A stretch of 64,000 nt of DNA from Bacillota bacterium (GTDB lineage: Bacteria; Bacillota; Clostridia; Acetivibrionales; JAFADI01). Positions 17,498-25,536 of the stretch are shown here, one piece after another (the stretch's first letter is position 1; the number at the start of each line of letters is the position of its first letter). Below the pieces are notes generated by a model. The model did not search any database. It was not told the DNA's origin and saw only the letters and a program-made list of their open reading frames with translations. The DNA is taken from the NCBI GenBank assembly GCA_023424965.1, contig JAFADI010000020.1:1-64000 (forward strand), given 5' to 3'. The translations under genes and the position numbers were made by a program.

Positions 17498-17550
17498 GGA
17501 TGGAAGCACCGCGTGAAGAGCGGTTTGGACCAGTGGCTTCACGTATGAAA
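17498..17550 (+). ncRNA. Conserved leader RNA motif, copy B (unidentified)
   Basis: This is the partner of the motif at 3466-3516. The hairpin GCGGT-TTGG-ACCaGT (17520-17534) corresponds to GCAGT-TTAA-ACTaGC in copy A. Alternative pairings here are ACCGC/GCGGT (17508-17512 with 17520-17524) and CGTGAAG/CTTCACG (17512-17518 with 17537-17543), which cannot both form. It begins eight bases after the operator and ends 37 bases before the ROK start codon. Confidence 0.5.
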
Positions 17551-17587
17551 GGATAGCGTTGCATTTTCTTACAAGGAGTGTAATCCC

Positions 17588-18832
17588 ATGAAATTAGGCA
17601 GGAATTCAGATGATATGCGTATGAAAAATCGCTGTACCATTCTTGAGATCTTATTAAGAACGGAAAAGATTTCAAGGGCGGACCTTGTCCGGTTGACAGG
17701 TCTTAATAAAGCAACGATTACAAACATTATAAATGATTTCAGCCAGATAGGAATTATCAATAATATCGGAACGGTAGTTGCCAGCAACGGGCGCAAAACG
17801 GCCGGCATAACGCTGAACATGAAAGATACCGTCACCATCGTCATCCGTATCAACAGGCATGAGATGAGCTTTGCTTTCTGCAATGTGCATGGAGAAATCA
17901 CTGACCTTAGAGTGGAAAGATATTCCGATGACGACGGCATAGAAACTCTGCTCAATTTGTTGTACTCCAATACGCAGTATTTGATAGACCACCGCCAGGG
18001 AAAAAAGATCCTGGGCATATCCATCGCAATTCTGGGCTGGTTGTTCCAGCATGAAGGACATTTGATATCAAAGGCAGACGCTTTCCCTGAACTCAGTAAG
18101 GTGGATTTCAGAGAAGAAATTCAAAAAATGTTTCCAAACTATAAAGTATTGCTGGATCATGACGCAAATTTAAGTGCTCTTGCAGAATGGAAGGAGTATG
18201 CCAAAGAGTCGGGTAAAACGGAAGGGTCTATGCTGAGCATTATCGGAGGAATTGGCTTCGGCGGAGGCATTATTATTAATGGTGAGCTTTTCCGGGGCAG
18301 CAATGGCGTAGCCGGTGAAGTGGGACATATGGGAATAAATTTTAATGCAGTTCATTACAGCTCCATCGACAATAAAGCCTATAAAGGCATCTTTGAGGAA
18401 TATGCGTCGCCGCGGGCATTGCTGGATGCGGTTTCAGACCGGTTGATGGACTTTCCGGGAACTTCCCTGAATGACTCTTCAACACTTGAAGATATTTATA
18501 AAGCCTATGAACAGGGGGACGAGCTGGCAGTATGGGCCATGAACAGGATTTCAAGGCTGGTTGCATACGGGTTGACGGGACTTGTTTTTGTTTTGAATCC
18601 GGGGGTAATTGTTCTCGGAGATAAAATTATCCGCAGCGAGCGGTTCTTGTCAAAACTAAAGAATAACTTGAAGGAATTGCTGCCGGAAATGCTTTATAAT
18701 ACCCTTGACATAAGGCAGTCAAGCTTTAATGAGTATGGGGTCCTTATTGGGGCCTCCATTGCAATGACCAAATACTACCTGAGTACCTATAAAATGATCG
18801 GGTTTATTGACAAAAATTATTCGGAGGGATAA
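17588..18832 (+). CDS. ROK-family transcriptional repressor (XylR/NagC type)
   Basis: This 414-residue protein has an N-terminal winged helix-turn-helix (ISRADLVRLTGLNKATITNIINDF, about 29-52) and a C-terminal ROK sugar-kinase-like domain with IGFGGGIIINGELFRGSNGVAGEVGHMG. The usual CxCGxxGC zinc motif after GEVGH is missing; the matching stretch reads VHYSSIDNKAYKGIFEEY, without cysteines. It lies at the end of the polyol locus, has a copy of the operator in its own promoter, and is therefore the likely regulator of the locus. The inducer is probably the imported sugar or an intermediate. Confidence 0.9.
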   Translation: MKLGRNSDDMRMKNRCTILEILLRTEKISRADLVRLTGLNKATITNIINDFSQIGIINNIGTVVASNGRKTAGITLNMKDTVTIVIRINRHEMSFAFCNVHGEITDLRVERYSDDDGIETLLNLLYSNTQYLIDHRQGKKILGISIAILGWLFQHEGHLISKADAFPELSKVDFREEIQKMFPNYKVLLDHDANLSALAEWKEYAKESGKTEGSMLSIIGGIGFGGGIIINGELFRGSNGVAGEVGHMGINFNAVHYSSIDNKAYKGIFEEYASPRALLDAVSDRLMDFPGTSLNDSSTLEDIYKAYEQGDELAVWAMNRISRLVAYGLTGLVFVLNPGVIVLGDKIIRSERFLSKLKNNLKELLPEMLYNTLDIRQSSFNEYGVLIGASIAMTKYYLSTYKMIGFIDKNYSEG

Positions 18833-18837
18833 CCCGC

Positions 18838-18870
18838 AAAAAGTCCATCATAGAGCAGGATGGACTTTTT
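18838..18870 (+). terminator. Bidirectional terminator
   Basis: AAAAAGTCCATC (18838-18849) pairs with GATGGACTTTTT (18859-18870), with A and T runs on both sides. It separates the ROK gene from the convergent aldo/keto reductase gene. Confidence 0.88.
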
Positions 18871-18914
18871 GTAGGATGAAGTTTATCATACGGGTGATTC
18901 TATCTTTGACCGTT

Positions 18915-20042
18915 CTATAGAGCCAGCGCGGCGTGGCTTTCTTTGAGCTGCTCCCTGATTTTGATCTTCTGGGGACATTTTGTCTCACACACTCCGCATT
19001 CCGTACAGGCACCGGCATTCTTGCCCGGAGTCCATTCGTTTGCGCCGATTTCGGCATAGCCCTTGCGGGAATAGTCGGTGATGCCGTATACCTTGTGGTA
19101 ATTCATCATCCGAAAGATATGGGGGATGTTCACCGCCGCGGGGCAGGGCAGGCAGTAGGAACAGCCCGTGCAGTAAAGCTGTGCAAGCTTCTCATTTTCA
19201 GCCATCAGTTTGTTGATGGAGATAATTTCCTCTTCACTCAAAGGCTCTCCGTTGGAGGCGATGGAAGTGTTTTCCTCCACCATCTGCAAAGTTTCCATGC
19301 CTGAAAGGGCACAGTCCACATTGGGATTGGACAGTACGAACCTCAGAGCCAGTTCGGCGCTGCTGCTGACCTTTACTCCCAGCTTTTCCGCCACCTCTTT
19401 TGGAAGGCCGGATACCCTGCCACCGCCCAGAGGTCCCATGATCACCACGCCAAGACCCTTTGACTTTGCGTAGGCCATGGCCTCTTCATTGCTTCTGTCA
19501 ACGGCGCTGTACTGGCACAGGACCGATTCGAAAAGCTCCAGATCGATAAGTTTCTTCATGTTCTCAGGCTCATCGTGGAAAGAGAAGGAGATATGCCTGA
19601 TCAGGCCTTCTGCCTTAGCTCTTTGCGCGTCTTCCAGCCACCTGGTCTTTTCATCGGTCTGCAGGAAAGAGTCGTAGCCGATGCCGTGAAAGTGGTAGAA
19701 ATCGATGTACTCTATGTCCAGCCTTCGAAGCTGTTCTTCGAGAAGCCTCCGGTAATCCCCCACCTTTTTGAGCAAATGCCCGGGACTTTTGGAAGAAACA
19801 TAGATCTTATGGCGGAAACCCTTGATGGCTTTTCCCAAAGCCGATTCACTGAGACCATTGTTATAAAAATATGCGGAATCGTAATAGTTTACACCAAGGT
19901 CGAAGGCCCGGCGGATCATCTCCGCAACCTTGTCCTCCTCCACAACATTCCTGTCATTCACTTTGAGCATGGGCAGCCGCATGCAGCCAAAGCCCAGGGA
20001 GGATATTTTCACCCCGGTATTTCCAAAATTTCTGTACCTCAT
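18915..20042 (-). CDS. Aldo/keto reductase with C-terminal ferredoxin-type Fe-S domain
   Basis: This 375-residue protein has an aldo/keto reductase barrel with the catalytic Tyr in YYDSAYFYNNG, Asp and Lys in the usual places (KIYVSSKSPG), and the YHFHG strand. A C-terminal extension of about 100 residues contains cysteine groups CTGCSYCLPC and CTECGVCETKC, enough for iron-sulfur clusters. Such fused AKRs are common in anaerobes and may pass electrons between ferredoxin and a carbonyl substrate; the substrate is unknown. The ATG at 20042 has AAGGAG eight bases upstream; the GTG at 20051 overlaps that site. Confidence 0.85.
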   Translation of the reverse strand: MRYRNFGNTGVKISSLGFGCMRLPMLKVNDRNVVEEDKVAEMIRRAFDLGVNYYDSAYFYNNGLSESALGKAIKGFRHKIYVSSKSPGHLLKKVGDYRRLLEEQLRRLDIEYIDFYHFHGIGYDSFLQTDEKTRWLEDAQRAKAEGLIRHISFSFHDEPENMKKLIDLELFESVLCQYSAVDRSNEEAMAYAKSKGLGVVIMGPLGGGRVSGLPKEVAEKLGVKVSSSAELALRFVLSNPNVDCALSGMETLQMVEENTSIASNGEPLSEEEIISINKLMAENEKLAQLYCTGCSYCLPCPAAVNIPHIFRMMNYHKVYGITDYSRKGYAEIGANEWTPGKNAGACTECGVCETKCPQKIKIREQLKESHAALAL

Positions 20043-20131
20043 TGTGCCCACTCCTTCTGGTTTATTTTTCTAAATAACCCTACATCAGTATAGCACAACC
20101 GGTGAAAATATTCAGTTCCCGGGCGTAAAAT

Positions 20132-21049
20132 TTATTGCAGCCCGCCGAATATCTTTTTCCCCAGGACAGAACAGATAAGAGACACCGTAAGCTCCCCCGT
20201 GATGTTTGCATGGTCCAGGATGGGGTTTAATTCGACGAATTCCATGGAACACAGTTTTGGACGCCCAGAGAGCATTTCAGCGGCCAGGTGGGCTTCCCTG
20301 TAGGTGAGCCCGCCTTTTACAGGAGTACCTACCCCCGGGGCTTCCGTCGGCGTAATCACGTCAATATCAAAGCTCAGATGAAAGCCCTCGGTCCCGTTTT
20401 CAACGATATCCAGAGCTCTTTTCATGATTTCCCTCATGCCGTGCATATCGATATCTTCCATGGTAAATACCGAAACACCGGACTTTTTCAACAGCCTGGC
20501 CTCTTCCGGATCCAGAGACCTTGCGCCGATGATGGTCACTTTTTCAGGGTTCACAAAATTCACATCCGTCGGCTTGAAACAGGCCATTTCAGAAGCTCCC
20601 ACACCGGTTGCAGCCGCCAGCGACATGCCGTGGAGATTACCGGAGAGGGTGGTTTCTTCGGTATTGAAGTCTCCATGGGCATCCATCCAGATAACGCCGA
20701 TATTCTTCAAAGCGGTTTGGGTTCCAAGGAGGGAACCGGCAGCGATGCTGTGGTCACCGCCAAGCACCAGGGGGAGATTACCCTCGGTGATGCTTTTATG
20801 CACCTTTTTTGCCAGAGCGCTGTTTACCTTATTGATTTCCTTTATGAACTTCATTTTTTCCGAAGTACCCTCATAGTCGATTTTGGGTACGGGTACGCTG
20901 AGATTGCCCAGGTCATTGTAGTTTATGCCCAGCTCCACAATCGCATTTCTGAGTCCCGAATACCTTATTGCGCTGGGACCCATGTCCACGCCTCTTTTAT
21001 TGGCGCCAAAATCAATAGGAACTCCGATTACATCCACACTCTTTACCAT
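20132..21049 (-). CDS. rocF: Arginase
   Basis: This 305-residue ureohydrolase has the binuclear manganese motifs GGDHS, DAHGDFN and SFDIDVITP. The SGNLHGM segment and N-terminal GVPIDFGANKRGVDMGPSAIR point to arginase rather than agmatinase. It hydrolyses arginine to ornithine and urea in the cytosol. A good GGAGG site precedes the ATG. It lies about 90 bp upstream of the Fe-S aldo/keto reductase on the same strand, with no sign of a shared pathway. Confidence 0.88.
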   Translation of the reverse strand: MVKSVDVIGVPIDFGANKRGVDMGPSAIRYSGLRNAIVELGINYNDLGNLSVPVPKIDYEGTSEKMKFIKEINKVNSALAKKVHKSITEGNLPLVLGGDHSIAAGSLLGTQTALKNIGVIWMDAHGDFNTEETTLSGNLHGMSLAAATGVGASEMACFKPTDVNFVNPEKVTIIGARSLDPEEARLLKKSGVSVFTMEDIDMHGMREIMKRALDIVENGTEGFHLSFDIDVITPTEAPGVGTPVKGGLTYREAHLAAEMLSGRPKLCSMEFVELNPILDHANITGELTVSLICSVLGKKIFGGLQ

Positions 21050-21156
21050 TTTACCTCCATGCCCGTAAAAGTTTTATATAATAGAGCTATCCTTAGCATA
21101 GCAGGTTTTTAATTTTTAGGATAGGCTGTTTTACGGCAGGGGAGATAAATTTTGCG

Positions 21157-22581
21157 TTATTTGATTCCGGCGGAGATTTTGATGTTGCTCTGATGCTGGA
21201 GGTCCAGCTCGCCGTCTTTATGCCTGGTGCTGTTCAGGAAATGGATGTCAAAATGTCCGTCCATACCGTTGTTCTTGATATAATCGTAATTGATGCCCGC
21301 TCCGTAATTATCGCTTCTCCAGGTGGTGTAAACCCCTCCGGCAACACTGTCGTTGCCTGCATGAGGCATGGAGGCCATACTTGCGGCAATACGCCTTCCG
21401 TTGATTTTTACAATGACGGGACGCCGGGTCCAGCTGAAGCTTCCTCCCCAGATTTCCTTGATGATGTTTGCATCCTTCAGGGTTAAGGCTTCGGTGTCGG
21501 AATGGTTGGAACCGCCGGTACGTTTTACATTGAAGGTCTTGCCGGTATAAAAATCTTCCACTTCGAAGGTGGACTCTCTTGGCAGCACATACTGGGCCTG
21601 GGTCCACCAATCCAGGTTCTCACCGTATTTTGCCCCCGGTGTGCTTGTAACCGGAACGTGGTGAACCGGTATCCTGATGGTCATACCTGCATTTAAGACG
21701 CTGGATTCCGTAAGGCTGTTTGCGCTCAGCAGCTCTGCATAGGGAATTCCGAATTTTACAGCCAGTGTCCAGACATCATCTCCATTTTTAATGCTGTAAT
21801 TTGTGTAAGTTACATAGGGCTTGGTATCTGAAGAGGGTGTGGACGGCTGGGTCGGAATTTCTGCCGAGGCCGGGACCTTTATGGTCTGGCCGATGTCCAG
21901 ATAGGTGCTCTCATTGGCCCCATTAAGCTTGAGCAGCTCATAGAAATCAATTTTAAGTGCCTTGCTGATGGTCCAGTAGGTCTCACCCTTTGAAACCGTG
22001 TAGTTCTTTGTCTGGACTGCGGGCGTCGAGGGATTGGCGGAAGAGCCTGAGGGTATGGTAATTTTCTGCCCCACACTCAATTGTGAGCTTTCGTTTGCAT
22101 TATTTGCCGCAAGCAGCTTGTAGAAATCAATACCGAAATTTTTGCTGATGATCCAGTAGGTGTCGCCCGACTGAACGGTATACGTGGTTGAGGCGGAAGC
22201 GGAGGGAACCGTGACCTTGTCGCCGATGTTCAACATGGAACTTTCATTTGCGTTATTGGCGCTGAGGAGTTTATAAAAGTCGATACCGTACTTCTTACTG
22301 ATGGTCCAGTAAGTTTCCCCCGATTGAACGGTATGTATTGTTTGAGAACCCCCATCCGTGGGTATAATTATATTCTGGCCCACGTACAATATGGTGTTTT
22401 CGTTGGCGTTGTTTGCTTTGAGCAGGTTTAAGGTGGATACGCCGAATTTGCTTCCGATAATCCAGAAGGTGTCGCCCTGCTGGACCTTGTAGGTTATGTC
22501 CTGGGCAAAGGCAGTGCTCCAGCCTCCCATGACCACACCTGCGGCGATGATACCCGATAAAATTAATTTTCTAAAAGACAT
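21157..22581 (-). CDS. Secreted protein with five LysM repeats and a conserved C-terminal domain
   Basis: This 474-residue exported protein starts with a signal peptide (cleavage near FAQ-DI, about residue 27). Five LysM peptidoglycan-binding repeats follow (about 28-310), each in the pattern VQxGDTYWxIS...FGIDFYKLLxANNANES...VGQxIxIP; repeats 2-4 are most alike. The last 150 residues form a separate domain with conserved His, Asp and Trp (GGSNHSDTEAL, GHFDIHFLNSTRHKDGELDLQHQ) that I know only as a recurrent partner of LysM in Clostridia. It is probably a cell-wall protein of the growing cell or spore. AGGAGG precedes the ATG. Confidence 0.82.
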   Translation of the reverse strand: MSFRKLILSGIIAAGVVMGGWSTAFAQDITYKVQQGDTFWIIGSKFGVSTLNLLKANNANENTILYVGQNIIIPTDGGSQTIHTVQSGETYWTISKKYGIDFYKLLSANNANESSMLNIGDKVTVPSASASTTYTVQSGDTYWIISKNFGIDFYKLLAANNANESSQLSVGQKITIPSGSSANPSTPAVQTKNYTVSKGETYWTISKALKIDFYELLKLNGANESTYLDIGQTIKVPASAEIPTQPSTPSSDTKPYVTYTNYSIKNGDDVWTLAVKFGIPYAELLSANSLTESSVLNAGMTIRIPVHHVPVTSTPGAKYGENLDWWTQAQYVLPRESTFEVEDFYTGKTFNVKRTGGSNHSDTEALTLKDANIIKEIWGGSFSWTRRPVIVKINGRRIAASMASMPHAGNDSVAGGVYTTWRSDNYGAGINYDYIKNNGMDGHFDIHFLNSTRHKDGELDLQHQSNIKISAGIK

Positions 22582-22957
22582 TCTATTTCCTCCTGTTTTA
22601 AAAAAAATTAGTGATCCATTGTCAATGTACAGGTAAACTTGGTTTACATAAAACTAAAAGTTCTACATGACTTTGGAAAACCATCTTTGTAAATAATGGC
22701 AGCAGGTAAAGGCTTGAAACCTTTGAAAGGTGTAATGCAGCGATGGCGCCTGTTTGAGAGGACAGCCGAAAGCCGGTGGTAATATTCGCCCCGCATAGCT
22801 TATATTGGCGGAAGTAGTTAATACGGGAAATTATACAGGCACAGAAGTAAAAGGGAAAGATGCAGGAAATAGGCCGAAATGGCCTGAAAAGGCAAAAAAA
22901 AGAAGGCACCCTTTCAAAGGATGTCTTCTTTACAAACTGTCCAGAAGAATAGAATAT
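22582..22957. other. Leader of the LysM gene and terminator of the upstream reductase
   Basis: On the minus strand a TATAAT (22830-22835) would place the LysM transcript start near 22823, giving a 5' UTR of about 240 nt that includes a GC-rich, dyad-containing part (about 22735-22800). A leader riboswitch is possible, but I could not match it to the c-di-AMP (ydaO) aptamer that often controls such genes. I see no gene here. Confidence 0.45.
22900..22930 (-). terminator. Intrinsic terminator after the minus-strand reductase
   Basis: AAGAAGGCA...TGTCTTCTT with an inner CCTTT/AAAGG stem forms a long hairpin; on the minus strand it is followed by eight T residues. It ends the epimerase/reductase operon. 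Confidence 0.85.
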
Positions 22958-23875
22958 TTACGGCAGTACATTGCCGGCAGCGCGATAGATTTCATACCAT
23001 TCTTCGCGGGTCAGATGGATATGGGCCGCCTTACAGCAGTCTTTGAGCCTGTCTGTGTTCATGGTGCCGGTGACAGGCTGCATTTGTGCAGGATGGCGTA
23101 AAATCCACGCCAGGGCAATGGTGGTGCTGGAAACCTGATACTTTGCCGCGATTTCATCCAGCTTTTGATTCAACTCCGGGAACTTGTCGCTTCCGATGAA
23201 TACGCCCTCAAAAAAGCCGTACTGGAAAGGAGACCAGGGCTGGATGGTGATGTCGTTGAGCCTGCAATAGTCAAGGATACTGCCGTCACGGTTTATTGCC
23301 GGAGAGTTCTCCATATTTACGTTGATTCCGTTTGAGATCATGTTGGCATTGGTGATGCTTAGTTGCAGCTGGTTGGCGACAATTGCCTGCTTCACCCAGC
23401 GTTTCAAAAGCTGTATCTGCATGGGATTCTGGTTGGAAACACCGAAATGGCGGACCTTTCCGGAGCTCTCCAGGAGATCGAAGGCTTCTGCCACCTCTTC
23501 CGGTTCCACCAGCGCGTCCGGGCGGTGCAGAAGCAGCACATCCAGATAATCGGTTTTCAGGCGCTTCAGAATACCGTCCACAGCTTCTAAAATATGCTGT
23601 TTGGAAAAGTCGAACATGCCCTTCCGGATGCCACACTTGGATTGAAGGATGATTTTTTCGCGGATATCGTCATTCATGTGGATTGCATCGGCAAATATCT
23701 CCTCGCAGACTCCGGAGCCATAAATATCCGCATGGTCGAAGAAATTGGCGCCTTCTTCCAGCGCCGTCCGGACGAAGCGCTCCGCGCCGGCTTTGTCCAG
23801 CGAATTAATGCGCATGCAGCCCACGGCAATAACGGGCACTTCCAATGTGCTGGTTCCAAGTTTGATTGTTCTCAT
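22958..23875 (-). CDS. Aldo/keto reductase, YdhF-like
   Basis: This 305-residue NADPH-type reductase starts with KLGTSTLEVPVIAVGCMRI. The catalytic tetrad is visible as Asp and Tyr in FFDHADIYGSGVCEE, Lys in ILQSKCG and His in LLLHRPDAL. The C-terminal LAWILRHPAQMQPVTGTMNTDRL is the usual phosphate-binding part. It overall resembles E. coli YdhF. It lies 12 bp downstream of the epimerase gene, so both are transcribed from the MerR-controlled promoter. A carbonyl detoxification role is suggested by that control; the substrate is not known. Confidence 0.87.
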   Translation of the reverse strand: MRTIKLGTSTLEVPVIAVGCMRINSLDKAGAERFVRTALEEGANFFDHADIYGSGVCEEIFADAIHMNDDIREKIILQSKCGIRKGMFDFSKQHILEAVDGILKRLKTDYLDVLLLHRPDALVEPEEVAEAFDLLESSGKVRHFGVSNQNPMQIQLLKRWVKQAIVANQLQLSITNANMISNGINVNMENSPAINRDGSILDYCRLNDITIQPWSPFQYGFFEGVFIGSDKFPELNQKLDEIAAKYQVSSTTIALAWILRHPAQMQPVTGTMNTDRLKDCCKAAHIHLTREEWYEIYRAAGNVLP

Positions 23876-23887
23876 GGTTTATCCTCC

Positions 23888-24907
23888 TTATTTATAATGG
23901 GGCAATCTGGCGATGGATTCTTCATAGATTTCAATGACTTTGTCGCACCAGGCATCAAATTCCGGGTCTTCCTTTTGGTACTCGTCATGGCTATATATGT
24001 AATCCAGCGCCTTACGGACACCCTGATCGAAGCGTGTTGACGCCACAAAACCGGGAACCGCCTTTTTAATTTTGCTGTTGTCAAAAATTACGGTGTGAGC
24101 CTTGTCCCCCATGATGCCGCCATAAAAATCGTCACTGAGAAGGGACAGCACATCGGTGGGGATATGAAGGATTTTGGGCTTCACCCCCAGGGCGGAACCG
24201 ATGATTTCGTATATCTGATTCCAGGTAAGGCTTTCATCGGAGGTAATATGGTAGGTTTCTCCCAGCGCATGGATGTTGCCCATAATACCGAGGAAGGCCT
24301 TTGCAAAGTCCGCGTTATAGGTCAGTGTCCAGAGGGAACTGCCGTCCCCGTGAACGATTACCTTTTTCCCTTTCCGGATGCGCTCAATCACCGAAAAGCT
24401 TCCATTCCTGCCATGAAGGGCCAGGGGGATGGAAGTATTGCCGTAGGTATGGCTTGGCCGGATGATTGTGACAGGGAAGCCTTCCGTACGGTATTTCTCC
24501 ATTAACAGCTCCTCGCAGGCAATCTTGTTGCGGGAATACTGCCAGCAGGGGTTGGACAGAGGGGTGCTCTCGGTGATATAGGGGCTGGATAAAGGCTTCT
24601 GGTAGGCTGAGGCGGAACTGATAAAAATATACTGCTTTGTCTTATCCTTGAACAGCCTGTAGTCCCGTTCCACCTGGGCAGGCTCAAAAGCGATAAAGTC
24701 GGCAACCACGTCGAAGGTCAGGCCTTCCAGGCCTTTTACAACTTCGGCCTCATTGTTGATGTCGGCCCTGATGATTTTTGCGTTTTCCGGTACAAAAGCC
24801 GTTTTGGTCCCCCGGTTCAACAAATATAAATCCATTCCTTCTTCTACTGCCAGGGCGGAAATGGCAGAACTGATCGTTCCCGTCCCCCCGATAAATAAAA
24901 CTCTCAT
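23888..24907 (-). CDS. NAD-dependent epimerase/dehydratase family protein
   Basis: This 339-residue extended SDR has the cofactor loop GGTGTISSA at residues 7-15 and the catalytic YxxxK in WQYSRNKIACEE, with the upstream Ser in ISSASAYQK. The family acts on nucleotide sugars or related carbonyl compounds. It is the first gene after the AdhR-like operator, so its expression should respond to the divergent MerR protein. The ATG follows CAGGAGG. Confidence 0.85.
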   Translation of the reverse strand: MRVLFIGGTGTISSAISALAVEEGMDLYLLNRGTKTAFVPENAKIIRADINNEAEVVKGLEGLTFDVVADFIAFEPAQVERDYRLFKDKTKQYIFISSASAYQKPLSSPYITESTPLSNPCWQYSRNKIACEELLMEKYRTEGFPVTIIRPSHTYGNTSIPLALHGRNGSFSVIERIRKGKKVIVHGDGSSLWTLTYNADFAKAFLGIMGNIHALGETYHITSDESLTWNQIYEIIGSALGVKPKILHIPTDVLSLLSDDFYGGIMGDKAHTVIFDNSKIKKAVPGFVASTRFDQGVRKALDYIYSHDEYQKEDPEFDAWCDKVIEIYEESIARLPHYK

Positions 24908-24963
24908 GCTTTGCCCTCCTGTAAAAGTGTATTGAATTACAATATTTTCTATTGTACAATAAA

Positions 24964-24994
24964 ATTATAAATCTTAAAGTTAACTTTAAGTCAA
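24964..24994 (-). promoter_or_regulatory. MerR-type promoter with 19-bp spacer and perfect operator
   Basis: Read on the minus strand, TTGACT (24989-24994) and TATAAT (24964-24969) are 19 bp apart, too long for ordinary sigma-A use and typical of MerR-activated promoters. Between them lies the perfect 18-bp palindrome CTTAAAGTTAACTTTAAG (24973-24990). It drives the epimerase/reductase operon, and the merR gene starts 119 bp away in the other direction. Confidence 0.88.
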
Positions 24995-25112
24995 TAGGGA
25001 AGTAAAATGGAAGAAGTAAAATGAAAAGGTAACTTCTTGTTTGCAATAGTAAATTCACCATTCAAGATTTTAGTATTGCACAAATTCTGAATCAATTGAG
25101 GGGATGGTTTTT

Positions 25113-25487
25113 GTGGATTATTCAATCAACCAGGTGTCAAAAAAAACTCAGTTACCTCCGTATACCTTGCGCTATTATGAAAAGGAAGGGCTGCTTCCCT
25201 TTGTAAAGCGGAGCCAGGGAGGAATACGCCGTTTTTCGGAGGACGACCTGGAATGGCTGGGGCTGATCTGCTGCTTGAAAAGCACGGGCATGTCCATCCG
25301 GCAGATCAAGGAATTCGTCGAATTGAGCATGCTGGGGGGAGAAACCCTGAAACAGCGGTGCGAGATGCTGGAGGAACATAAAAAGTGTGTGGAAGAGCAG
25401 CTTGAAGTGATGGAAAAGCACCTGCAAAAGGTGACGAAGAAAATAGAATGCTTTACGGCGCAATATGAGGAATATTGCAGGAAATAA
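25113..25487 (+). CDS. MerR-family regulator, AdhR-like
   Basis: This 124-residue regulator has an N-terminal winged helix (YSINQVSKKTQLPPYTLRYYEKEGL) and a C-terminal dimerisation coiled coil (about 80-118). Cys53 and Cys54 in LICCLKSTGM occupy the place of the single redox/electrophile-sensing cysteine of Bacillus AdhR, a regulator of aldehyde stress. The divergent operon encodes a carbonyl reductase and an SDR, which fits. A GTG start at 25113 is chosen because GAGGGGA (25098-25104) is well spaced; the ATG at 25104 lies in that site. Confidence 0.85.
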   Translation: MDYSINQVSKKTQLPPYTLRYYEKEGLLPFVKRSQGGIRRFSEDDLEWLGLICCLKSTGMSIRQIKEFVELSMLGGETLKQRCEMLEEHKKCVEEQLEVMEKHLQKVTKKIECFTAQYEEYCRK

Positions 25488-25536
25488 GGCTTATAATATG
25501 AGTGACTACAAAGCAGACAAAAGGTGAAAAACAAAG

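Noticed and set aside
17500..17515. GGAAGCACCGCG looks like the T-box antiterminator core
   Set aside because: There is no specifier stem, AG-bulge, terminator or synthetase/amino-acid gene; the downstream gene is a sugar repressor.
20288..21112. 274-codon plus-strand frame opposite rocF
   Set aside because: It is the complement of an unmistakable arginase with no start signal of its own.
21650..22500. Regularly spaced repeats of about 140-190 bp, considered as a repeat array
   Set aside because: They encode the tandem LysM domains in frame and are not CRISPR-like.
22660..22823. Possible c-di-AMP (ydaO) riboswitch before the LysM gene
   Set aside because: A GGGGCGAAT string is present but the other conserved blocks, including CAGCTAAC, are missing.
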